A stretch of 22,816 nt of DNA from JBCCSZ01 sp039199225 (GCA_039199225.1 JBCCSZ010000099.1:1-22816); one strand, 5' to 3'; counted from the first letter of the stretch, positions 15,478 to 22,816 are shown. The notes: generated by a model from the letters alone, not told the origin. Numbers and translations: made by a program.

Positions 15478-16404
15478 ATGGAAGATGAAAAATTCATTGA
15501 GAGAGGGACGAGTTTCGGACTTAGGAATGGCACACTGAATATTTACGAGACCAATTGTGCTTGTAAAGACATTAAGTTTTACTTCGACCAGTTTGTTTTG
15601 ACCCTCATGTTGTCCGGGCATAAAACGATTGTCAGTGAAAACCTAAAGTTTGAGTTTTTCCCAGGAACCTTCTTTATTCCGGAGAAAGGAGTGGTCAATA
15701 ACATTTCGATACCAAATGCAACGATTTACAATCCGACCAAGTGTCTGGTCCTGGAATTGAATCCTTCCTTTGTACAATCTGTTTATGAAGATGTGCTGTT
15801 TTCCAGTTCTGATAAGGACATCCTCTTTGGTAGGACGGTGAAAAATCCCAATCCATACTTTTTATCCAACGATAAATTGTTGATAAAAACCTTTACGAGA
15901 TTGTACGACATCCAGCTGCAGGACCGCAGTCCTAGTAAGCCTTTGGTGGAGGACTTGATCATCAAAGAAATCTTGTATCGGCTATTCAGCACGGAGGGAT
16001 TGTACTTGTTGAAGATGAATTTTGAGAAAAGCATTGATAAAGACAACATCCGGCGTGTCATTGCCTACATCAAAAGAAATATCGATCAAAAACTGACAAC
16101 CACTTCGTTGGCTAAAATTGCGGGTCTGGGGCAGACGACCTTTTTCAAGGTCTTCAAGGAATGTACGGGTAAAAGCCCGATTGATTATGTGATGCACGAG
16201 CGCATCCGGCAGGCCAGAATCCTGATTCAAAAGGATAAACTCAATTTGCAGGAGATTGCTTTTCAGTGTGGCTTTAACTCCTATGAGTATTTCTGTAGCA
16301 TTTTTAAAAAAATTGAAAAAACAAAGCCTACGGATTTTAAAAGGAGAACTTATGCACTTGCTAAGCTGAAAAATGCCGAGGGCCAGATGGTAGAAAACCG
16401 GTGA
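15478..16404 (+). CDS. AraC-family transcriptional regulator
   Basis: The protein has 308 residues. The N-terminal ~190 residues form a sensing domain of AraC_N type (LTLMLSGHKTIVSENLKFEFFPGTFFIPEKG). The C-terminal ~100 residues are the double helix-turn-helix: first helix pair TTTSLAKIAGLGQTTFFKVFKECTGKSPIDYV (~202-233), second LNLQEIAFQCGFNSYEYFCSIFKK (~253-276). The family end-motif KPTDFKRR also follows. It is divergent from the ALDH-GMC-DUF6616-PaaK cluster and is the obvious candidate activator, with a pathway compound as inducer (inference from gene order). The ATG at 15478 is the first in frame. Confidence 0.93.
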   Translation: MEDEKFIERGTSFGLRNGTLNIYETNCACKDIKFYFDQFVLTLMLSGHKTIVSENLKFEFFPGTFFIPEKGVVNNISIPNATIYNPTKCLVLELNPSFVQSVYEDVLFSSSDKDILFGRTVKNPNPYFLSNDKLLIKTFTRLYDIQLQDRSPSKPLVEDLIIKEILYRLFSTEGLYLLKMNFEKSIDKDNIRRVIAYIKRNIDQKLTTTSLAKIAGLGQTTFFKVFKECTGKSPIDYVMHERIRQARILIQKDKLNLQEIAFQCGFNSYEYFCSIFKKIEKTKPTDFKRRTYALAKLKNAEGQMVENR

Positions 16405-16546
16405 AACAAGCCTTATACTGTAGCCTTTGCTGATAAAGAAGTGCAAAAGAAAGAGTACAATTAGCTGACAACAAGAAAAAGGTGTTGTATTATGGCGCAA
16501 TGAAAACTAAACCGTCATTTGTTGATCCATAAACAGCAGTTGAGAA

Positions 16547-17593
16547 ATGTTAGCTTGTAAATTCTATCGAGTATTTGGGAACTTCCTTCTTTTATTCACC
16601 TTTTTGTATGCCTGGCCTTCCTGTTCGCAGCCGGAAGGTGACATGGCCAGCTATTTTACGGACTTGCATGAGGCAGGTACTTTCAATGGAAATGTATTGA
16701 TCGTACAATCGGATTCTGTGCTTTACAGTGCTTCCTTTGGATATGCCAATGGCGCAAAGGACAGAAGGCTTGATGCCGACCATTTATTTGGTTTGGGGTC
16801 GATTTATAAAGAATTTCCGGCCGTAGCTATTTTGCAGTTGGTGGAAAAGGGGCGCTTGTCTTTGGAAGATCGCCTATCTGATTTGCTGCCACAGTTTCCC
16901 GCTTGGGCTGGACAGATACAAATGAAGCACTTACTGAACTATACCAGCGGATTGGCCCGGGTTGATTGGCCTACTTATTTTCAGGCGGACACCCTGGTTA
17001 GTCCGCGCATTCTTCTGAGGGATTTGCAGCAGTTGGAAAAGCTCGAGCATGCACCGGGGAGCAACTACATCTATTCGAATTACAATCCGATTTTGCTGAT
17101 GGCCATTGTGGAAAAGCGCTCGGGCCTGCCGTTCGATGTTTATCTGGAAGACAATATTCTAAAGCCTCATGGCATCGAGGGAATTCAAATTGAGCATAAA
17201 TTTCCTTTTACGGACGATGAACAATTTGCGCTACCTTTTGATGGTGAATTTGCAGAAGACGACCTGGCTTATGAGCTGCCGACGATCTGTGGCTCGCTTT
17301 CGGGCATGTACCAGTGGATGTCCAAGTTGGACAGCTATGAAATTGTCTCAAAAGAGTCTATGAAGCAATTGTCCAAAAAGTATGAAGGCGAGGGCAACTT
17401 TCAAGTGGCGCTGGGCGTGTCCGAGTGGAAGAAAGACGAGTTGAACTACCATTCGCACCATGGGTCGTCGGGCAATTACGAGTGTTTGATTCAGCATTAT
17501 CTTGACGAGGAATTCTTGATCGTACTGCTGACCAATCAGAAGAATAGAAACCTTTTCGACATTGCTCAAGATGTTCGTGGGATGGTAGATTGA
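16547..17593 (+). CDS. Exported serine hydrolase of the beta-lactamase/DD-peptidase (class C) fold
   Basis: The protein has 348 residues. An N-terminal hydrophobic stretch (FGNFLLLFTFLYAWPSC) indicates export. Cys26 in WPSC could be a lipid-attachment site, though the lipobox is poor (Pro at -2). Catalytic motifs are Ser85-x-x-Lys88 in GSIYKEF, Tyr176-Ser-Asn178 in YIYSNYN, and HHGSSG (304-309) in place of KTG. LLNYTSGL (129-136) is typical of family members. Family functions include D-amino-acid peptide or ester hydrolysis, and no specific substrate can be read. It is shorter than many relatives, and the region between motifs 2 and 3 is compact. It stands alone on the + strand after the AraC gene with ~140 bases between, and ends at a convergent hairpin. 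Confidence 0.88.
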   Translation: MLACKFYRVFGNFLLLFTFLYAWPSCSQPEGDMASYFTDLHEAGTFNGNVLIVQSDSVLYSASFGYANGAKDRRLDADHLFGLGSIYKEFPAVAILQLVEKGRLSLEDRLSDLLPQFPAWAGQIQMKHLLNYTSGLARVDWPTYFQADTLVSPRILLRDLQQLEKLEHAPGSNYIYSNYNPILLMAIVEKRSGLPFDVYLEDNILKPHGIEGIQIEHKFPFTDDEQFALPFDGEFAEDDLAYELPTICGSLSGMYQWMSKLDSYEIVSKESMKQLSKKYEGEGNFQVALGVSEWKKDELNYHSHHGSSGNYECLIQHYLDEEFLIVLLTNQKNRNLFDIAQDVRGMVD

Positions 17594-17604
17594 TAAAATT
17601 GAAA

Positions 17605-17643
17605 TGGGTGATCCTAAGAATCAATGATTTCCAGGATCACCCA
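17605..17643. terminator. Hairpin between convergent genes
   Basis: TGGGTGATCCT (17605-17615) and AGGATCACCCA (17633-17643) make a perfect 11-bp stem with a 17-nt loop. It lies 11 bases after the serine hydrolase stop and 32 bases past the stop of the convergent choice-of-anchor B gene. There is no real T tract on either side, so it may act as a bidirectional transcript-end structure rather than a classical terminator. Confidence 0.6.
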
Positions 17644-17675
17644 CACAGTATTGGTATGATTAAGCAGCTTCTTCT

Positions 17676-20099
17676 TTACTGCTTAACGATTTTGATCATT
17701 TTGCTAGATTGATCGTCGAGGTCGATTCGAATAAAGTAAACCCCGTTGGTTAGATTCTCTCCAAGCTCCACAAAGCCCTGTAGGTCATCTAAAACCCTGC
17801 TTTGCAATTGTTGACCCAGTGGATTGAACAGACGCAGAACCGCATTTCTGGAGGCCGCCTTCAACTCGTAGCGAATCTGGACGTTGTTGTCAAATGGATT
17901 GGGCAGAGCCTCCATGGAGATGTTGCTGACTGCCAACTCTGAGACAGAAGTCGGATTGGCATCGAAAACCTCGAATTCGTCGATGGCAGCTTCCGCGATG
18001 TTTGCACCTGTATTGAGGCTATTGGCATCCGAAATAGAGAAGCGAATCTGCATATTATCTGTAATGTCTATGAAATCCGCCAGCATGACCTGTGTGGCCG
18101 GCTTCCAGAGACTTTCAGAAGTACTGATTTTGGCAATGTTGACTTCCGTTTGTCCATTCAGCGCCGTGACAAATAGGGTGTCGTTCGGCTCAAACCGGCC
18201 ACCAATGTTGACCAACCAAGAACGGAAGCTCACCACAGGACTATTGTAGGAAGATAAATCCATTGGTGGAGAGGTCAGGGAGGTTGTTCCAGAGTCGACA
18301 TCATCTGTTCCTTGGCCACCGCCCAGGTTACCTGTCATGTAGCATTGGTTTCCTATGTCACCAGGTAAGTCTTCCTCTGGATTGACCAGGAAGTTCTCAT
18401 CAGCGTCTAAAGTACCAATGGGCTCATCCCGGACCCATATGCCCGTGCGGCTGTCGCTGAACTCGGTCCAGCCGAGATCGAGCGCAAATTCATCTCTGAA
18501 GCCTGTTTCTAGTTCAATTGTAAAAGTAGTATTGTTGCTTGTGACATCCACCGTGGTTGTTCCTGCCTTGAGGCCCCACTGGCCGGCAACAACCGTGTAG
18601 GTTCCTTCGAAAACACTTCCGCGAATGGCTTTTCCATTTTCGTCTGTTTCCAGGAAGTATTCAAAATTGTCATTGAAAAGCTCCACTGTGGCATTCTGGA
18701 CAGGGCTGCCATCTCTTTTCAAAACAACATTGCCATTCAGGCTGAAGGTGTTGCGATCTGGCCGCAGCTCCACATTCTGTATTTTCAATTCGCCATTGAT
18801 CAACTCTGTTGGGATCACCTTGGTGGCGTATCCGAAGCGGGAGTATTCTACATCAAAGGTGCCGGGCGTAGCCTGGCCGGTAGCGTATTCGCCCGTCAGA
18901 GAGGTGCTTTCCCGGTTGAGGTCGCCTCCAAGGATGCGCACATTAGCCTGTGCAATTGGCTCCTTGCTGATGCTGTCGACCACCGTGCCTTCTAAGTAGC
19001 AGCCTCTCACATAATTGGCCTCGAATACAAAAAGGCCATTGCCGATGTCGGTTCCCAGAACAATGCCCGATGGTAGGAAGGGATATGCGCCCCAGATACC
19101 GTCGAAGCCACCACCTGCGCCGATAAAGGTATCGAAGTTTCCGACCTCGATGAGATTGTGTGGGCGCTTGGCATCCAAGATAATACAACCATCGCTGTAG
19201 TAAGAAATGATGATCCAATCTTCCCAAACATGCACATTGTGTGGAATCACGCCAGTTCCTTCGGTCGCCAGCGGCCGATAGCGATCCAACTCGATGATGT
19301 CAGTTGGGTCACTGACGTCGTACGATCCGATGAAGGCATTGGGCTGTTCGTCTGTTGTGAAAGCATAGTTGCCGTCGTCAGACAGCCAAACATTGTGGGT
19401 AAAGAAGAAAGGCGTTCGAGTAAGCCCCAATAACTTGGTATCTTCTTTATCCGTCACATCGTAAACAGACAGGCGGCCAATGTTGATTTCTGCCGAATAA
19501 GCCTTATTGTCTCTGGTGTAAACATCATGGGAGTAAACCGACGCTCCAACCCCTGAGATAATGGGATTTTCTCCATCTTCGACATCCACATAGATCAATC
19601 CACCACCATTGGCATCGCAACCTGCCAGATAGGCAAAGCCGAATTCATCGATGTAAATATTGTGGCAGCGGGTGATGGTTTCCATCTGGCCATTGCGTTC
19701 AAAAGTTGGCATCCAATAGTAATAATCTTCATCCGTGATGGTGTCGGGTAAGTTGGACAAATCAACGACCAAAATCCCCTGGCTAGGGCCGGAGTCGGTA
19801 TTGTCGTTGACACAAAAAGCATAATTTTTCCAGGTCTTGATGTCCCGCCAGGTAGAACTCGGTCCGGGAATGAAGCCTTTGTCTTCCGGATTTTCTGGAT
19901 CGGTCACATCAATGATTGATAAGCCGTTGCGGACGCCCACGAGTGCATACTCCCGATCGTCTGTTTCGTTGGCCCATCCCCACACGTCGTTGAGGTCTGC
20001 GTTGTACTCCACCTGCGAGCTGAGCGTCATATTGAGCTGCGCCAGCGCAGTGCTTGCACCAATGAATAAAAACAACAATTGTAAAGTAAGTCTTTTCAT
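17676..20099 (-). CDS. Choice-of-anchor B family secreted protein with T9SS sorting domain
   Basis: The ATG at 20099 gives 807 residues with a clean signal peptide (MKRLTLQLLFLFIGASTALA, cut near 20-21). A TTG 14 codons upstream would only add a non-signal extension. Residues ~25-365 form a beta-propeller-like choice-of-anchor B domain with recurring units of the type GLSIIDVTDPENPEDKG (59-75), GGLIYVDVEDGENP (166-179), SVYDVTDKEDTKLLG (211-225) and GSYDVSDPTDIIELD (258-272). Residues ~366-530 hold two carboxypeptidase-regulatory-like beta sandwiches (CYLEGTVVDSISKEPIAQAN; FSLNGNVVLKRDGSPVQNA). Residues ~535-712 look like a jelly-roll. The T9SS type A tail starts near ALPNPFDNNVQIRYEL (731-746) and ends SSKMIKIVKQ. 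Probably a cell-surface or released protein; the exact role is unknown. Confidence 0.88.
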   Translation of the reverse strand: MKRLTLQLLFLFIGASTALAQLNMTLSSQVEYNADLNDVWGWANETDDREYALVGVRNGLSIIDVTDPENPEDKGFIPGPSSTWRDIKTWKNYAFCVNDNTDSGPSQGILVVDLSNLPDTITDEDYYYWMPTFERNGQMETITRCHNIYIDEFGFAYLAGCDANGGGLIYVDVEDGENPIISGVGASVYSHDVYTRDNKAYSAEINIGRLSVYDVTDKEDTKLLGLTRTPFFFTHNVWLSDDGNYAFTTDEQPNAFIGSYDVSDPTDIIELDRYRPLATEGTGVIPHNVHVWEDWIIISYYSDGCIILDAKRPHNLIEVGNFDTFIGAGGGFDGIWGAYPFLPSGIVLGTDIGNGLFVFEANYVRGCYLEGTVVDSISKEPIAQANVRILGGDLNRESTSLTGEYATGQATPGTFDVEYSRFGYATKVIPTELINGELKIQNVELRPDRNTFSLNGNVVLKRDGSPVQNATVELFNDNFEYFLETDENGKAIRGSVFEGTYTVVAGQWGLKAGTTTVDVTSNNTTFTIELETGFRDEFALDLGWTEFSDSRTGIWVRDEPIGTLDADENFLVNPEEDLPGDIGNQCYMTGNLGGGQGTDDVDSGTTSLTSPPMDLSSYNSPVVSFRSWLVNIGGRFEPNDTLFVTALNGQTEVNIAKISTSESLWKPATQVMLADFIDITDNMQIRFSISDANSLNTGANIAEAAIDEFEVFDANPTSVSELAVSNISMEALPNPFDNNVQIRYELKAASRNAVLRLFNPLGQQLQSRVLDDLQGFVELGENLTNGVYFIRIDLDDQSSKMIKIVKQ

Positions 20100-20370
20100 A
20101 CGATGGTATTGTAATCTTAATTTGATTAAGTAGCTAAACAATGGCCTAGCTGTACTGATTTATTGCAACTAATTGAAAGCCCGGTTGGACTTTGTTTGAA
20201 ACGAACTTTGGAGGCGGTTACTTCATTTTCCTACAAAAATGCTGATACATTTTAAGATGTCGGAAGATGTACGGTCATTTACTTGCCGTTTTTTAGGGCC
20301 TTTACATCAATTTTCGGCCCAACTGATTATCTGCGAAGCGTGGCTGTAAAATTAGCATATTCGCTGATAA
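20100..20370. other. Spacer between two minus-strand genes
   Basis: About 270 bases separate the thioesterase stop and the choice-of-anchor B start. No TAnnTTTG element was found on the minus strand and no strong hairpin or ORF was seen. Confidence 0.5.
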
Positions 20371-20799
20371 TTAGGCGCTCTTTTGGATGATGGCCATTGT
20401 CAGGCGGCTGACACAAATCAAACTGTCTTGCTCATCCCGAATCTCAATGTTCCAAACGTGAATGCGCCGCCCCAACCGAACGGGCCTTGCCGTACCGATC
20501 ACAAAACCTCCTCGGGCCGACTTGAGATGGTTGGCATTGATCTCCAGACCCACCGCCTGGTAAGCCTCTATATCTTCCAGGCACAGCATGGAAGCCGTAC
20601 TTCCAAGAGATTCTGCAAGGGCTACAGAGGCCCCGCCGTGCAGCAGGCGAAACGGTTGAAACGTCCGCTTGTCGACCGGCATGCGAGCCACCAGATAGTC
20701 ATCCCCCGAACCGGTGAACTCAATGCCAATGGTATCGAGTAGGGTATCGGCTGAAAATTGATTCAATCCTTCTACGGTAAAAGTCTGTTTCCAAATCAT
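20371..20799 (-). CDS. Hotdog-fold acyl-CoA thioesterase (YdiI/MenI-like)
   Basis: The frame is open much further upstream, but the ATG at 20799 gives 142 residues starting MIWKQTFTVEGLNQF, which fits the family length and avoids overlap with the divergent gene. The hotdog signature RLLHGGASVALAESLGS (51-67) is plain, with His54-Gly55 and Glu63 in the positions of the YdiI catalytic residues. AVGLEINANHLKSARGG (82-98) and a closing ICVSRLTMAII strand follow. YdiI/MenI enzymes hydrolyse 1,4-dihydroxy-2-naphthoyl-CoA in menaquinone synthesis, which Bacteroidota use. Related PaaI-type enzymes act on phenylacetyl-CoA intermediates. Specificity is therefore inferred, but YdiI-like is favoured by length and motif. 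No other menaquinone gene is adjacent. Confidence 0.85.
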   Translation of the reverse strand: MIWKQTFTVEGLNQFSADTLLDTIGIEFTGSGDDYLVARMPVDKRTFQPFRLLHGGASVALAESLGSTASMLCLEDIEAYQAVGLEINANHLKSARGGFVIGTARPVRLGRRIHVWNIEIRDEQDSLICVSRLTMAIIQKSA

Positions 20800-20805
20800 G
20801 ACAAT

Positions 20806-20813
20806 TATATTTG
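20806..20813 (+). promoter_or_regulatory. Candidate promoter of the ArsC-like gene
   Basis: TATATTTG is an exact TAnnTTTG match located in the 32-base spacer between the divergent thioesterase and ArsC-like starts. Predicted transcription start is near 20818, giving a leader of about 14 bases. No TTG is seen at the -33 distance. Confidence 0.5.
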
Positions 20814-20831
20814 CAGTTAAAATCAATACCA

Positions 20832-21170
20832 ATGACCATCTACCACAATCCACGCTGCCGCAAAAGTAGGGAAACCTTGGCGATTTTAGAGGACAAAGGC
20901 ATACAACCCGAAATTGTTCTTTACCTAGACCAAGTACCCAACAAGGCAAGTCTGCAAAAGATCGTTCAAAAGCTGGGTATTCGCCCTTTTGAGCTGGTCC
21001 GAAAAGGCGAAGCCGTCTACAAGGAGCAGTTTAAAGGCAAAGAATTATCCGACGAAGAGTGGTTGGAAGCCATGGTGGCACATCCGAAGTTGATCGAGCG
21101 ACCCATTGTCATCAAGGGGGAAAAGGCCGTGATCGGGCGTCCGCCGGAGAATGTATTGGCGCTGATTTGA
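20832..21170 (+). CDS. arsC: ArsC/Spx-family thioredoxin-fold protein (probable glutaredoxin-type arsenate reductase)
   Basis: The ATG at 20832 gives 112 residues, the family length. A TTG seven codons upstream is less likely because TATATTTG overlaps it. MTIYHNPRCRKSRETL carries the catalytic Cys9 of the ArsC Cys-x-x-Ser loop. FELVRKGEAVYKE (55-67), LSDEEWLEAMVAHPKLIERPIV (73-94) and VIGRPPENVLALI are ArsC-type blocks with conserved arginines. ArsC reduces arsenate to arsenite with glutathione/glutaredoxin. In Bacteroidota the donor is unclear and no other ars gene is nearby, so a Spx/YffB-like redox role is the main alternative. It is divergent from the thioesterase gene. Confidence 0.83.
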   Translation: MTIYHNPRCRKSRETLAILEDKGIQPEIVLYLDQVPNKASLQKIVQKLGIRPFELVRKGEAVYKEQFKGKELSDEEWLEAMVAHPKLIERPIVIKGEKAVIGRPPENVLALI

Positions 21171-21184
21171 GCGGATTTTTAGCG

Positions 21185-21262
21185 GTTGACAATAAAGTTG
21201 TTGTCAAATACTTGACAATGGAATCATAGTTAAGTATATTTAACAATAAATTCATTGTCAAC
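21185..21262 (+). promoter_or_regulatory. Promoter with cluster of TTGACAAT-type repeats upstream of the ATPase pair
   Basis: GTTGACAAT (21185-21193) is matched by its exact reverse complement ATTGTCAAC (21254-21262), which touches the ATG. Between them lie TTGTCAA (21201-21207, inverted) and TTGACAAT (21212-21219, direct). AACAATAAA (21242-21250) also echoes ACAATAAA at 21189-21196. GTTAA/TTAAC (21229-21233, 21240-21244) form a further small inverted repeat. A promoter fits inside: TTG at 21212-21214, 20 bases, TATATTTA at 21235-21242 (one mismatch to TAnnTTTG), start near 21247. The overlap of repeats with promoter elements suggests an operator. Confidence 0.6.
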
Positions 21263-22462
21263 ATGAAATGGATACATCCAAATACCATAGTCGGAAGTAC
21301 TGCTGTTGGTAAAAAGTACTTTCGCAGGCATAAAATCGAGGAAAAGCTCTGGCGTGAAATACGCAAGGGGAACCACATCCTGCTTTCCGCTCCCCGGAGG
21401 TTGGGAAAATCCTCCATTATGAAATACATTGCGGCCAATCCAGATGCGCATTACAGCTGTAAGTATCAAAACATCTCTTCTGACGCGACAGCCATAGATT
21501 TTTACAAGCGTCTTTTTGAATTGCTCCTTATTCAGCTGAAAAGCTTACAAAAGGCCAGAGAGCGGTTTCGCAGATGGCTCCAGACAAAGGGCGTGGAAGA
21601 AATCACCGCTACTGGTGTAAAAATCAAAGAGAAAGATTTCGACTACAAAAGCAACCTCCTGGAACTGCTCTCCAAGCTGAAGCCAGCAGATGTGCATGTT
21701 GTCTTGATGTTGGATGAATTTCCGGACGTCATTAAAAACATTGCTGCTCGGGAGGGCATCGCTCAGGCCAAAGACATCTTGCATACGCTGCGCAGCCTGC
21801 GCCACGACGATTCTTTCAAAGGCCATTTTACTTTAGTGTTGGCGGGGTCTGTTGGTTTGGATCACATTGTAAAAAATGTCGATCGACTGAGTGTCATCAA
21901 TGATTTGTACGAGCAAAACCTGGAGGCGCTTGATGCAGACGAGGTGGATGGTTTTTTTGAGCACCTACTCCAAAATGCAAGTATGCAGGTGGATGAATCC
22001 TGTCGCACCTACATTCTTCAGCGATTGCAACAAGCCTTGCCCTACTACATTCAGCTCATCATCGAAGGATGCAACGACATCCTGTATACTGACAAGCGAA
22101 CGCAATTGACAAAGGAGGACATCGACCGGGCGTGGTCTTTGGTGCTCCGCAACCACAAAAACTTCAGCGACTGGGATGAGCGCTTAGAGGATTATTTCCC
22201 CAATGATTATCCATTTTTCTGGGAGGTGTTGACTTATTGCGCCCACCATTCCAGTTTAAGCATCCAGGAATTGTACAACCTGGCCATCAAAACCGGACAA
22301 TCCACCACCTATAAGGCCAAGATTGATGATGTGCTCATAAAAGACGGTTACCTCCATCAGGAGGGCAACATCTTTACCTTTATCTCTCCATTACTCCAAG
22401 AATGGTGGAAGTGCCGCCATCCTTATATCCTCCAACAAAAAAGATCATGGACACTTACCTAA
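21263..22462 (+). CDS. P-loop ATPase of archaeal-ATPase/STAND type
   Basis: The protein has 399 residues. The N-terminus has Walker A APRRLGKSS (43-51), Walker B VVLMLDEFPD (146-155) with Asp151-Glu152, and a sensor-1-like LVLAGSVGLDHIV (191-203). A helical lid region follows (~205-300) and a C-terminal winged-helix-like part (SLSIQELYNLAIKTGQSTT... then DDVLIKDGYLHQEGNIFTFISPLLQEWW). This matches the archaeal-ATPase clade often annotated only as ATP-binding protein. There is no transmembrane segment. The gene overlaps the next ATPase gene by 16 bases, indicating translational coupling. Known relatives include stand-alone ATPases of unknown role and modules of defence or mobile elements, but no effector domain is present here. 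Confidence 0.85.
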   Translation: MKWIHPNTIVGSTAVGKKYFRRHKIEEKLWREIRKGNHILLSAPRRLGKSSIMKYIAANPDAHYSCKYQNISSDATAIDFYKRLFELLLIQLKSLQKARERFRRWLQTKGVEEITATGVKIKEKDFDYKSNLLELLSKLKPADVHVVLMLDEFPDVIKNIAAREGIAQAKDILHTLRSLRHDDSFKGHFTLVLAGSVGLDHIVKNVDRLSVINDLYEQNLEALDADEVDGFFEHLLQNASMQVDESCRTYILQRLQQALPYYIQLIIEGCNDILYTDKRTQLTKEDIDRAWSLVLRNHKNFSDWDERLEDYFPNDYPFFWEVLTYCAHHSSLSIQELYNLAIKTGQSTTYKAKIDDVLIKDGYLHQEGNIFTFISPLLQEWWKCRHPYILQQKRSWTLT

Positions 22463-22816
22463 CGCAGTACCAGGTTGCCAACCAAACCGACGAGCAAAGC
22501 ATCCGCAATTTCATTGTACGGAAGCAAATATTTGAGCGCATCACCGCGGATATTCGGCAGACCGACCCGGGGAGTTCCTTTCAACACTACGTCTTCGTTG
22601 GTCGCAGAGGCAGTGGTAAATCTTCCTTGTTGCGCCGCATCCAAGCAGAGGTAAACACCCATAGCGACCTGAATACTCAATTTGAGGTAACCAACCTCAG
22701 CGAAGAACAGGCTGGTGTGTATAGAATCCACGATCTTTGGGAATACGTCATCCGCGACCTGCAAAGCAAAGATTACGACATTGACAACCCAGACTGGCAG
22801 GAATTTGAAGACGACC
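22447..22816 (+). CDS. Second P-loop ATPase, N-terminal part only (runs off the window)
   Basis: An ATG at 22447 opens a frame with no stop to the window end (123 codons seen). It begins MDTYLTQYQVANQTDEQSIR. Walker A is GRRGSGKSSLLRRI (52-65), preceded by HYVFV, a typical beta strand before the P-loop. A further conserved-looking segment is VTNLSEEQAGVYRIHDLWEY (81-100). This resembles the N-termini of large Bacteroidota ATP-binding proteins with a FIVRK...YLVLGQRGMGKTTLL type start. The start overlaps the stop of the upstream ATPase in a different frame (16 bases), so the two products are probably made together. Walker B and any effector domain lie beyond the edge. Confidence 0.8.
   Translation, partial: MDTYLTQYQVANQTDEQSIRNFIVRKQIFERITADIRQTDPGSSFQHYVFVGRRGSGKSSLLRRIQAEVNTHSDLNTQFEVTNLSEEQAGVYRIHDLWEYVIRDLQSKDYDIDNPDWQEFEDD

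Noticed and set aside
15982..16500. Minus-strand ORF of 172 codons opposite the AraC gene
   Set aside because: Antisense to a clear double helix-turn-helix domain; no protein features of its own.
20800..20949. Upstream extension of the thioesterase to 192 residues
   Set aside because: Would overlap the ArsC-like gene antisense; the family length (~140 aa) fits the ATG at 20799.
22459..22764. Minus-strand ORF of 101 codons at the right edge
   Set aside because: Antisense to an open + strand frame with a perfect Walker A motif and a coupled start.

Overview
The window looks like a chromosomal segment of a Bacteroidota bacterium, most likely of the Saprospiria/Lewinella type. This rests on several secreted proteins ending in type IX secretion (T9SS) type A sorting domains, a secreted protease with dockerin-like repeats, a choice-of-anchor B protein, a YpdA-type reductase, promoters of the TAnnTTTG class and the absence of Shine-Dalgarno sequences. 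No rRNA, tRNA, CRISPR array, transposase or integrase was seen. Both ends cut through genes.

Layout. (1) 1-1558: 3' part of a secreted T9SS protein followed by two terminator hairpins. (2) 1559-2155: an AT-rich gene-free stretch with a two-copy repeat whose copies each carry a different but perfectly compensated hairpin. It may encode a small RNA. (3) 2156-4705: an alpha/beta hydrolase gene divergent from a TetR regulator, then a convergent YpdA-like flavoprotein. (4) 4706-6581: a small conserved-looking ORF of 55 codons and a fold-III PLP decarboxylase (arginine decarboxylase type). (5) 6754-10628: two secreted enzymes, an acetyl-xylan-esterase-like protein with a T9SS tail and a lysyl-endopeptidase-like protease with a dockerin-like tail. 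(6) 10637-15306, minus strand: a tight cluster, in transcription order aldehyde dehydrogenase, GMC flavin oxidoreductase, DUF6616-like small protein, phenylacetate-CoA-ligase-like enzyme. An AraC regulator (15478-16404) is divergent from it. (7) 16547-17593: a periplasmic or lipid-anchored beta-lactamase-fold serine hydrolase. (8) 17676-20099: a large choice-of-anchor B T9SS protein. (9) 20371-21170: a YdiI/MenI-type hotdog thioesterase divergent from an ArsC/Spx-type protein. (10) 21263-22816: two overlapping P-loop ATPase genes preceded by a cluster of TTGACAAT-type repeats. The second gene runs off the window.

How the genes may work together (inference). The four-gene minus-strand cluster reads as a short catabolic route: alcohol to aldehyde (GMC), aldehyde to acid (ALDH), acid to acyl-CoA (PaaK-like), controlled by the divergent AraC protein. 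The substrate is unknown. The ATPase pair at the right edge is the best candidate for an undescribed system: an archaeal-type (STAND-like) ATPase overlaps a second ATPase by 16 bases, and its promoter lies inside a repeat array that could be an operator. What lies beyond the right edge would decide this.
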